Assembly (NCBI RefSeq): GCF_943734655.1
Contig: NC_071355.1
Location: 90,739,449 to 90,803,448 of the forward strand
Direction: 5' to 3'
DNA length: 64,000 nucleotides
Source of the DNA: Sabethes cyaneus
Lineage: Eukaryota; Arthropoda; Insecta; Diptera; Culicidae
In this document: positions 20,815 to 30,046 of the stretch, one piece after another
How the letters are laid out: each line of letters starts with the position of its first letter
Position numbering within the stretch: the stretch's first letter is position 1
Made by a program: the position numbers and the translations under genes
The notes under the pieces: generated by a model
What the model was told of the DNA's origin: nothing
The model's database searches: none
Seen by the model: the letters and a program-made list of their open reading frames with translations, nothing else

Positions 20815-22381
20815 GTGCAGAAGACGACAGAATACCAGCCCCCGACCTCCAGGAAGTAGCAGAAGAGATCGGTCGGCTGAAGAACAATAATGCGGCTGGG
20901 ACTGATCAGTTACCCGGCGATCTGCTGAAATACGGTGGTGACGCACTGGCTAGAGCGCTGCACTGGGTCATTGTCAAGATTTGGGAGGATGAGCTACTAC
21001 CGGACGAGTGGACGGAAGGCATCGTGTGTCCGATCTACAAAAAGGGCGACAAGTTGGATTGTTGTAATTACCGCGCAATCACACTGTTGAACGCCGCCTA
21101 CAAGGTACTCTCCCAACTTTTATGTCGTCGATTATCACCATTTGCAAAGGAGTTCGTGGGGCAATATCAAACGGAATTCATGGGTGCCCGTGCCAGCACG
21201 GATCAGATTTTCGCGCTTCGGCAAGTGTTGCAGAAATGTCGCGAATACAACGTGCCCACGCATCATTTCTTCATCGACTTCAAATCGGCGTATGACACGA
21301 TCGATCGAGATCAGCTATGGAAGATTATGCACTACTACGGATTTCCGGATAAACTAACACGATTGGTTAAGGTGACGATGGATCGAGTAATGTGTGTTGT
21401 TTGATTATCAGGGGCAGTCTCGAGTTCCTTTGAATCTCAAAGAGGGTTACGGCAAGGTGATCGGCTTTCATGTTTGCTGTTCAACATCGCATTGGAGGGT
21501 GTGATAAAAAGAGCGGGGACAGACACGAGTGGCACGATATTCACGAAGTACGTCCAGCTTCTTGGTTTCGCTGACGACGTTGACCTCATTACACGTACCT
21601 TTGAGAGGATGGCGGAAACGTACATCGGACTAAAAGCTGAAGCCAAACGGATTGGACTTGTCATTAATGTATCGAAAACAAAATACATGAAAGGAAGACG
21701 TTCTAGAGAAGTGAATGCTGTCCTTCCTCCCCGGCTTCATTTAGGCGGTGATGAAATCGAGGTGGTAGAAGAGTTCGTGTATCGGGGCTCAGTGGTTACC
21801 GCAGACAACGACACCAGCAGAGAAATACAAAGACGCATTATGGCAAGAAATCGTGCCTACTTTGGACTCCGTAGGACGCTGCAATCGAACAAAGTTCGCA
21901 ACCGCACGAAGTTAACAATCTACAAGACGCTGAATAGACCGGTAGTCCTGTAAGGCATTGACCATGCTCGTGGAGGACCAACGCGCCCTTAGTGTTTTCG
22001 AACGGAAGGTGTTGCGCACCATCTACAGCGGAGTGCAGATGGAAGACGGAACGTGGAGGAGGCGAACGAACCATGAATTGCAGCAGCTGCTTAGGGAACC
22101 ACCCATCGCTCACACTGCAAAAATCAGTCGCCTGCGATGGGCTGGGCACGTCGTGAGAAGTCGCACGACAGCCCGGTTAAAAAAGTTCTCAATAACGATC
22201 CGACTGGAACGAGATGGTAGAGCGCACAGCGAGCAAGATGGATCGATCAAGTGGAAGGCGACCTGAGGACCCTACGCAGACTACGTAGCTGGTGAATTGC
22301 GGCCACGGACCGAGTGGAATGGAGACGACTTCTTCTTACAGCAGAGGAAACCTCGGCCTGGAGCTGATTAAGTAAGTAAGT
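20815..22381 (+). pseudogene. LINE-A reverse transcriptase copy 2, 5'-truncated
   Basis: It starts abruptly in the linker before the reverse transcriptase (PAPDLQEVAEEIGRLKNN, then GTDQLPGDLLKYGG) and runs through CPIYKKGDKLDCCNYRAITL, STDQIFALRQVLQKCREYN, the palm box FIDFKSAYDTID, RGLRQGDRLSCLLFNIALEG, the intact catalytic FADD (21567-21578), YRGSVVTADNDTSREIQRRI and NRAYFGLRRTLQSNK. A stop follows MCVV near 21402 and another follows NRPVVL at 21951; after a shift, FERKVLRTIYSGVQ, WRRRTNHELQQLL and LRWAGHVV complete the C-terminus (21958-22266). The 3' end is a TAAGTAAGTAAG tail, shared with copy 3. It is the best preserved LINE-A reverse transcriptase here. Confidence 0.9.
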
Positions 22382-22914
22382 TGGATAACATTTACTGAAT
22401 ATTGAAATTTGAGATGTAGTCGCGAGAAATGATGAAGTTGCTGCAATTATTTTATGTCCATTTTTAATTGTGGTGTCTGTTTTGTTTAAATTTCCGGTAG
22501 GTCGAACGCGTCTTTATGGTACAAACCATAACATATTCTTTATACCATATACGTTAATCAAAAGCAATCTCCCGAATAACTCGATCGGTGGTACTGCGCG
22601 TGCGCCCACCATAATTTCTTAGTTGCGCAAGTAACAATAAAACTGATTTTTGGCATATTGTTGGAGCTTATCAAAGGCTTATCACCTACCAAAAACCAGT
22701 TATATCTATTTGAAGAAACCTGGGAAATTACGATGAGCAAACAGCACCACCCGAGGGCGTATCCGGTGGATTGCTGTACTTCAACAGTAGATCGAAAGAG
22801 AGTCAGATGATTTACGTGTCGGTGTTGCCTACATACCGGCTCATTGAAGATAACTAGTTTTGCAGTGACCATTAGCGCCAGAAGTAAGTGATTGTCACTC
22901 AAAAACTAGCTACC
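22382..22914. other. no recognised feature
   Basis: Nothing supported apart from short shadow frames. The stretch lies between the LINE-A tail and the next TIR element. Confidence 0.45.
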
Positions 22915-23012
22915 CTCAAATCTTTTTTTACACGGTGTGTTTTTTTCGATTACTGAACAACGGTGCAACTAAGGGACCATTTACAAACTACGTGCCCGAC
23001 CCGACATTCGTA

Positions 23013-23190
23013 CACACTTAAAAAAAGTACAGAGTTCGGTAAAATTTACCGAACTTTGGAACAGCCGAACGTTCGGTAAAATTTTTTTTGATGCCAAACA
23101 TTTCTAACGATCCGTAAACGTCGATTGGCACCATCGAAATTTTTACCGGACGTTCAGCTGTTCCAAATTTTACCGAACGTTTTAAGTGTG
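23013..23190. mobile_element. TA-flanked foldback MITE, copy 1
   Basis: Ends CACACTTAAAAAAAGTAC and AACGTTTTAAGTGTG are inverted, with TA at 23011-23012 and 23191-23192. Inside, TTCGGTAAA words occur in both arms (GAGTTCGGTAAA, CCGAACGTTCGGTAAA) around a CGTAAACGTCGATTGGCACC centre. TA duplication suggests mobilisation by a Tc1/mariner transposase. Confidence 0.8.
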
Positions 23191-23192
23191 TA

Positions 23193-23379
23193 CACACTTA
23201 AAAAAAAGTACCGAGTTCGGTAAATTACCATAAATTTTACCGAACTCTGAGCAGCAGAACGTTCGGTAAAATTTTTTTATGATTCCAAACATTACTAATG
23301 ATCCGTAAACGTCGATTGGCACCATTGAATTTTACCGAACGTTCGGCTGCTCAGAGCTCGGTAAAAAAATTTAAGTGTG
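23193..23379. mobile_element. TA-flanked foldback MITE, copy 2 in tandem
   Basis: The same family as copy 1, in the same orientation, sharing the TA at 23191-23192 and ending at TA 23380-23381. It repeats CGTAAACGTCGATTGGCACC. The two copies are back to back with a single TA between them, which means one inserted into the end duplication of the other. Confidence 0.8.
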
Positions 23380-23753
23380 TAGGCCTGTATTGAGAAATAA
23401 CTGAATGGTCCCTATGTCACCTCGTTCTTAACCGTTATGTGTGCGACAAAAAAAACACCTTTAGCAGGGCGACAAGGGTACCCGGGTACCCAAAATTGAT
23501 ATTGTTATAACATCAACAATTTTAAACCGATTTTGATGAAATAGGTGTCATTTGATTCGTTAATTTATCTAGTTTTGAATTATGTGGCCATTTGGCCTTT
23601 AAAAGATTTACGGGGCCCGAAAATCCGGAATTCCGACAGAGTGTCCGCTGTGAGGTAGGGAACTGTTTGTATTGCAGGAAAATCAGTCATGCGGATATAA
23701 AAACTCTAAAAATTCATACAATGAACTATTTCATATAATGAGATGAATCAGGT

Positions 23754-24148
23754 TGGCCATTCCAGAGTAGGTTCCTGTGGGGTCATGGGTGGCCAGTCTA
23801 GGATTGGAGGTAAAACCTAGCAATATGGGTATCAAAGTTCTTGGAATTAGTTCGGGAGGTAATATTTTTTACATTTTGATGTATTTTGATTGGGTCTTTC
23901 GAAAACGGTTTCTACGGGGTCACAGATCATACCGCAGGATTCAAGATAATGCTTAGCATTATCAGAACAGTTCAAAACGTAGAACAATCCGTTATACATT
24001 TGGAACCAGTTCCGAAATTATTAATGAGTACTAAACTGGCCATATCAGTTCAAAACATCTAAAAGATCCGCTAAACCAATCCTAATAATGGATTAGGCAC
24101 CCAACTGGCCATCTGTAACCCTACAGGAACCCAATTCTGGAATGGCCA
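23754..24148. mobile_element. 395 bp inverted-repeat element inside the TTAA element
   Basis: The ends TTGGCCATTCCAGAGTAGG and, reverse-complemented, TTGGCCATTCCAGAATTGGG are inverted and continue through GTTCCTGTGGGG and TGGCCAG for about 45 bp. The inner part repeats GGTTTCTACGGGGTCA-like words. No coding capacity and no firm target duplication. Confidence 0.55.
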
Positions 24149-24573
24149 ATGCGATCTAAAGTCACCAATTTATATAATAAGATGAAAAAAGGATCCACAA
24201 TGTCAAGTTCAAAGCTAATAGCTTTGCTGAAAGCTGATATTCTTTCAAAACAAGCGGCTTCCCACGCTTTACCGGACGTTGCTCCGGAATTATTGATTCC
24301 CGGGAACTACATGTCATTTGATGGCCAAATGCTTTGTCTAATCAAAACTGGATAAATGTACGAATCAAATGCCACTGGTTTCATCCAAATCGGTTCAAGA
24401 TAGCCAAAGTTACAAACATAGCAAATCATGGGTACCCGGGTGCCCTTGTCGCCCTCCTACGTAATAAAAACATTCAAGTGCCTCTCATTGGTAATCCCCT
24501 TTATGGATATGCACCAAAAAAACCTCAATTACTTAAGATCAACGAGTTTTACGATGTCGCAAAATTTCAATGA
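24149..24573 (+). pseudogene. broken open frame of unknown family in the TTAA element
   Basis: Two overlapping frames (24149-24355 and 24334-24573) look like one protein with a frameshift near 24345: ...LPDVAPELLIPGNYMSFDGQ, MLCLIKTG, then in the other frame NWINVRIKCHWFHPNRFKIA, GYPGALVALLRN and KPQLLKINEFYDVAKFQ. Its position inside TTAA-bounded ends suggests a transposase remnant, but I cannot match it to the piggyBac catalytic domain. Treat the function as unknown. Confidence 0.35.
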
Positions 24574-24977
24574 CGTATGTTTTAAATTGAATGAGTTATA
24601 ACTATTTTAAAACTGAAAAGGTACCCGGGTACCCTGTTGCACACATAACGGTTAATAATCGAAAAAAACAAACCGTGTAACAAAATATTTGAGTGTATTT
24701 CAACATGCTTGAAATGTTTCAGGCGCATCTGCCTCGCATATTTGTAGTAGTGTAAATTTTTTAGGCTGAAAGTAAGAGCAAAATGCTGCAAATTGCTAGT
24801 GAATGAAAATTGATTTATAATATTTTCATATCAGAGGAGAATTTTTATGATGCTTCTCGATACAAAGAAGTGGAATTGTTCTGTGATACTGTATTAACAG
24901 CCGTTTAATTTCTAGAATAAGTAAACAGGAACATAATTGTATTTTCCAAACCATTATCGAGAGCAGATTTCCTATTT

Positions 24978-25127
24978 TTCAGCCTAATTACGTGCTAGTG
25001 GAGAAACAGCGGTTTTGAATAAAAATTAGCAAATTACTTACATTTTTATAAAATAGTTATAATTGTTGTATAGCGGCTAAGTATTTATTTGGGAAAGCAC
25101 AACAAAAGAAAAAGAATGTAGGCTGAA
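24978..25127. mobile_element. 150 bp MITE with TTCAGCCTA ends, copy 2
   Basis: Starts TTCAGCCTAATTACGTG and ends TGTAGGCTGAA. It is colinear with the 135 bp copy at 6363-6497, including GTGGAGAAACA and AAATAGTTATAATTG. Flanks on both copies read TATTT before and TTTAG after, possibly reflecting a preferred AT-rich target. Confidence 0.6.
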
Positions 25128-25162
25128 TTTAGTAGCAAGCTGAAAATACCCTCCGGTACCCT

Positions 25163-25262
25163 CCCAAGCAACATATTTGTTGTTTAATAGCCTATCAAGC
25201 ACTTGTTCCATAGGAATTAGCTGGAGAACAGTTGAATAAGCTATTCTTAATGATTGTTGGGC
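25163..25262. mobile_element. about 100 bp MITE with CCCAA ends
   Basis: Left CCCAAGCAACATATTTGTTG then TTTAATAGCC; right reverse complement CCCAACAATCATTAAGAATAG then CTTATTCAACTGTTC. The inverted repeats are imperfect over about 40 bp. No coding capacity. Confidence 0.45.
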
Positions 25263-25307
25263 CTACTTTGTGATACACTCTTGAAAGATTCTACCTGTAA
25301 ATAGGTC

Positions 25308-25549
25308 GGATTTAGCTAAAACTTGGTAAAAACTACTCAAAATGCCGTTAAAGTGTATGAACTTAAATTTTGGGTAAAAATTTCAACCAATTTTGGCAAC
25401 TTGCTACTGATAATTGAATTATTCTCTGTGACAAATAACGCACTTTTAAGTTCCTACTACCAATTATTTGGTAGAAAAACTACTCAAAATCTGAGTTTGT
25501 ACACTTTAAGGGCATATTGAGTAGTTTCAACCAATTTTTAGCTAAATCC
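25308..25549. mobile_element. 242 bp foldback MITE with 49 bp TIRs
   Basis: Left GGATTTAGCTAAAACTTGG then AAACTACTCAAAATGCC and TTAAAGTGT; right reverse complement GGATTTAGCTAAAAATTGG then AAACTACTCAATATGCCCTT and AAAGTGT. Mismatches are few, so the element is fairly young. No coding capacity. Confidence 0.75.
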
Positions 25550-25555
25550 AACCAA

Positions 25556-25633
25556 TTTACGGGTAAACTCGTTTAAAGTGTTGATTACAACGAAAAGTTG
25601 TAATCTACACTTTTAAATGAGTTTACCCGTAAA
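25556..25633. repeat. 78 bp hairpin
   Basis: The arms TTTACGGGTAAACTCGTTTA then AAGTGTTGATTACAAC and their reverse complement (with one or two mismatches) surround GAAAA. It follows the 242 bp MITE by six bases and shares the words TTTAAAGTGT with it, so it may be a derivative of the same family. Confidence 0.75.
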
Positions 25634-25639
25634 CATTCG

Positions 25640-27588
25640 TCCGCGCTCTATGAATTATTTTTTTTATTTTTAGTTTAGTTCATGTCGGCAGTAGTTTCTA
25701 GCTGAAAATCTTAACCTGAGGGTAGTAGTATTTGGTAATAATAGTTTTTCATCTCTAAATATTTCGATAGTTGTTGGTAGGACAACTTAAACTATATACG
25801 CTCCGAATTGCACGAAACTCTGCGGTGATGGCACTAGAGATTAGCAATAAACTCCTCCCGGCGTTTGCATATTCGGCTCTGTTCAACATGGCACACCATG
25901 TAAATTCCAATGCTTCTATAGGCAAAACTGTCGAATCGAAATGCAAAGCACCGGGTAAGAAGCGGCAAAAGCTTCACCAAGGAAAACAAAGTGTAATTGT
26001 TATGTAAATTTATTCTCTTCGGAGACGACATGTACGGTTTGAACAATGCTCTGAGTCTGAACGAGGAACAAGAAAGCTGGAATTTGTGTTAACCAAACTG
26101 ATCCATGTGAACGGGTTTGTTTTCGGCTAAGCAGCGTAAATAGGATAACCTTTTCGGGAGGAACATCCGAGCTGGATTTTGCAATGAGTAATGTTTTTCG
26201 TCCCGTTCTAAAACGAAGTTTGCTTAAATAATTTTAATTGTCCCATAGCTAAAACTTCTGATTCGGTTGAAAAATAAATTGCAATTGCCTGACTTATTTG
26301 TTCTATATAAATAGGTATGCATATCAATTAAAACTAACTGCTTGCGAAAATTCTTATTGTATCTTTTTAACATCATTCAGTAAAGTTATTGTAAATTTCA
26401 ATTTTCTAGTAACCCGACTTGCGATCGATTCGTGACCTCACATGGCAACGCCTCTGCTGGACTGGAGATAGTTTCGATGAAGCAGCGAAGAACGATAATG
26501 CAGAAATGGAGGCGTACGGTCTTCAGTGAACATTATCATCATAGTCATTCTAAACTAAGAATCTCAGTAGGGGTACCAAAATTGCAACAATTGTTAGGTA
26601 TTGGGTGGCCATGACTCCTAACCCTGGAGAAAAACGCAGTAAGCGCATTGTCAACCAACGGGCATTAGATTTTCGTATAGCCAAACAGAATCGTTGAGCT
26701 TTTTCGTTTTTTTTTTGTTTCTGAAGCTGAGTAAAGATAGAGTGTTGATTTTTACACATACATTCACACATATTTTGTAGCAACGTATTCATGAGATCAC
26801 CCCCTTCTTTATATTAGCCACTGGCCCTGGTTGGATAATTTTCACCATTTGCTATGAATCTTCCTACATACCAGTACATTTCGAAACCATGCTGTTGCTC
26901 GGTTTTCAACGCATGAGTGAACAGAATCGTGCATTAGACTTGAAAAAGCCTCCCTTACACAGTGCAGATTTGAGGTGCTCGAAACGATCGACGCGTATCA
27001 CAATGATGGCTCACTATATATATAGTGGAATCGGCTGGGAGGTTTGGATTTAGTCGGGCGGGTAGGTACAAGTGAAAAAAAGCTTTCAATCGGTTGTTTA
27101 CACTTCATTCGCCATAGTGGTACATATGCGTCCCAGGAGTGTTATTCGTAACCTTCGATTTTCTCGTGATTGAGCAGCATCCTGCACCCGAAGCAGTACG
27201 CACAACTACCAATATAAGAGAAGCTAACGAAGCGTGAAGTGTAGAAACCATTGCAGGCTGGATAAGAGTATGGAATGTTATTTTATGTTCATGTTAATGT
27301 TTTGCATTTTCTAAATATGAAAAAAAAAAATAATCGAAGACTATAGAACCCAATACTAGGCATTCCATCAAATCTCGACAAACATGGTTAGTACATCCTC
27401 CACGAACGACGGTGGCAACTGTTAGTATGTGATGTGCTATCATTCTAAAATCACTACCACACCGACATTTTTGAATGACATCGTCATCAATATCACACGC
27501 ATTTTTTTTCAGAGATGGCGTTAGTAGTATCGTCCTTTGTTGTGTACATGAGAACCATCTATACTATGCCCAGTCTGGAGTTCTGTAA
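25640..27588. other. no recognised gene
   Basis: Mostly unique AT-rich sequence. Short frames at 25771-26007 plus and 25755-26046 minus overlap and match nothing I know. A CTATATATATAG word lies near 27015. No TIRs or arrays were supported. Confidence 0.45.
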
Positions 27589-27610
27589 TCTATACCTATA
27601 AAGAAGGATT

Positions 27611-27672
<62 letters not shown>

Positions 27673-29552
27673 CGTATGTTCCTTATAGAATCGAAAACTA
27701 CTGAACCAATCGGCATGAAAATATGCATATAGAGGTTTTTTGGGGCCAGGAAAGGTTTTAGTGATGGTTAGAAACCCCTCCCCCCACTAAGAGGGGGGGC
27801 TCCCATACAAATGAAACACAAATTTCTGCATAACTCGACAACTAATCAAGCAAATAGAACAAAATTTGGCATGTGGGTGTTTTCGGTGACAAGAATTTAT
27901 TCTATGGTAAATTGAGACCCCTCCCCTCTTTATAAGGGGAATTATAACTCCTCTCCTCTTTAAAAGGGGGGGCTTCCTTACAAATTTGCTCATAACTCGA
28001 GAACTAATCAAGCAAATGGAACCAAATTTGGCATGTGAAGGTTTTCGAGGGCAATAATATTTTCTATAGTAAATTAGGACCCCTCCCCACTTTAAGAGGG
28101 GGGGCTCCTGTACCAAAGAAACACAATTTTCCTCATAACTCGAGAAGTAATTAAGCATATGGAACCAAATTTGGCATGTGAGTGTTTTTGGAGACAAAAA
28201 TTTTTTCTATGATGAATTGGGACCCCTCCCCGTTTTCGGAGGGGGGGATCCTATACACATGAAATACAAATTTCCTCATAACTGAAGAACTAATCAAGCA
28301 AATGGAACAAAATTTGGCATGTGAAAGTTTTCGAGGGCAAGAATATTTTCTATGGTGAATAAGGACCCCTCCCTACTTTAAGAGGGGGGCTCCTATACAA
28401 ACTAAATACAAATTTCCTCATAACTCGAGAACTAATCCAACAAATGGAACAAAATTTGGCACGTGGGTGTTTTTGGAGACAAATTTTTTTTCTATGATAA
28501 ATTGGGACCCCTCCCCACTTTAGGAAGGGGGGCTCCTATACAAATGAAATGCAAATTTCCTCATAACTCGAGAATTAATCAAGCAAATGGAACCAAATTT
28601 GGCATGTGAAAGTTTTCTAGGGCATGAATATTTTCTATGGTGAATTAGATCCCCTCCCAACTTTAAGAGGGGGGGGCTCCTATACAAACGAAATACAAAT
28701 TTCCTCATAACTCGAGAACTAATCAAGCAAATGGAACCAAATTTGACACGTGGGTGTTTTTGGAGACAAAAATTTTTTCTATGATGAACTGGGACCCCTC
28801 CTCACTTTAGGAGGGGGGGCTCCTATACAAATGAAATACAAATTTCCTCATAACTCGAGAGCTAATCAAGCAAATGAAACCAAATTTGCATGTGAAAGTT
28901 TTCGAGGGCAAGAATATTTTCTATGGTGAATTAGGACCCCTCCCAACTTTAAGAGGGGACAAACAAATTTCCTCATAACTCGAGAACTAATCAAGCAAAT
29001 GGAACCAAATTTGACATGTAAGTGGTTTTGGACGCAAGATTTTTTTCTATGGTGAATTGAGCCCCTCTCTTCTTTAGAAAGCGAGTTATGGCCCATCTCC
29101 CCTTTAAGAGGGTGGGCTTCCATACAAATGAAATGCAAATTTCCTCTTATCTCGAGAACTAATCAAGCAAATGGAACCAAATTTGGCATGTGGGAGATTT
29201 TGGAGTCTTGAATTTATTTTACGATAGTTAGAGACCTCTCACCCCTGTGGTAGGGGGTTATGGACTCTCATACAAATAAAACAGAAATTTTTGCGAAACT
29301 CAAAAACTAATCGAACTCGAGAAATTCGAGACTCGAGACATTAGTCAATACAAGACCACAAAAACTATCTATAGTAGCACTAGATCATTCAGGACGAGAC
29401 GGTCGCGAGTGTTGCCGGTGACCCGCCGTCGGAAGCGCCGCCCACTGGGGGGATGGCAAAACTCGAGATTGTGACAAAGATCATCCGAGATTCATGATTT
29501 ATGTACAACACAGGTTAATTTGTGGCAATACGAAGTTTGTCGGGTCAGCTAG
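27589..29552 (+). mobile_element. Helitron-like nonautonomous element, copy 2
   Basis: It begins TCTATACCTATAAAGAAGG right after an A and ends GTCGGGTCAGCTAG followed by T, the A|TC...CTAG|T arrangement of Helitrons, which make no target duplication. A GTCT microsatellite follows the 5' end. About eleven copies of a unit near 145 bp fill 27780-29270; each has ATAACTCGAGAACTAATCAA, AAATGGAACC, TTGGCATGTG and a G-run. A GC-rich block with GTTGCCGGTGACCCGCCGTC precedes the 3' end. No Rep/helicase gene. Short frames on the minus strand arise from the tandem period. Confidence 0.8.
27611..27672. repeat. (GTCT)n microsatellite
   Basis: About fifteen uninterrupted GTCT units immediately inside the Helitron 5' end. 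Copy 1 has only about five at the same place, so the array length varies between copies. Confidence 0.95.
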
Positions 29553-29699
29553 TCTTCGAATAAATAGAAACCGGCATATGGACGTTGCATATACGGGCGT
29601 AAGGCATAATGTATGAAAGGCATAATGGATGTTAGGCAATCTGCCATCAGCTTGCCAGGGGTCGAGTTGACTCAATTTAAAACAGCTTGCTACACCTGG

Positions 29700-29806
29700 G
29701 GTGACATTGCGATTCTCGTTTCGGGTGATTTTGATTCGTTTCGCCCATTTGTTTAACGTGGTCGAAACGAACCAAAATCACTCGAAACGAGAATCGCAAT
29801 GTCACC
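29700..29806. mobile_element. 107 bp foldback MITE with CCTGG duplication
   Basis: The ends GGTGACATTGCGATTCTCGT and its reverse complement extend to about 44 bp arms with three mismatches. A 5 bp duplication, CCTGG, flanks it at 29695-29699 and 29807-29811. It interrupts LINE-B copy 2 right after the conserved RARW residues, and removing it joins GATGGCAAGA to CCAGGTGTAGC. Confidence 0.8.
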
Positions 29807-30046
29807 CCTGGTCTTGCCATCTCGCTCGCTGTGCCCCACTTCGTCTTGTTCCTACCAGATTCGATGCGAAAACCATTTTTGCAGGATAGTTGTCCGGCAT
29901 TCTAGCAACATGCCCTGCCCAGCGTATCCGTCCAGCTTTAACCACTTTCTGAATTCACCGTAGAGACGCGCGAGCTCGTGGTTCATTATTCGCCTCCATA
30001 CACCGCTCTCTTGCACTCCGCCAAAGATGGTTCTTAGCACACGCCG

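Larger units (their letters stand above)
23432..24651. mobile_element. 1.22 kb TTAA-flanked TIR element
   Basis: TTAA at 23428-23431 and 24652-24655 flanks the ends CCGTTATGTGTGCGAC and GTTGCACACATAACGG, inverted with one mismatch in 16. A palindrome GGGTACCCGGGTACCC or a near copy lies close to both ends (23477, 24430 and 24620). Inside are a 395 bp MITE and a short broken frame (24149-24573). TTAA duplication suggests a piggyBac-type enzyme moved it. Confidence 0.75.
22915..24692. mobile_element. 1.78 kb TIR element that hosts a TTAA element and MITEs
   Basis: The outer ends are inverted copies of about 37 bp: left CTCAAATCTTTTTTTACACG then GTGTGTTTTTTTCGATTA, right reverse complement CTCAAATATTTTGTTACACG then GTTTGTTTTTTTCGATTA. 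Nested inside are two TA-flanked MITEs and a TTAA-flanked element. No transposase recognisable. The original element was therefore only about 200 bp and MITE-like before the later insertions. Confidence 0.6.
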
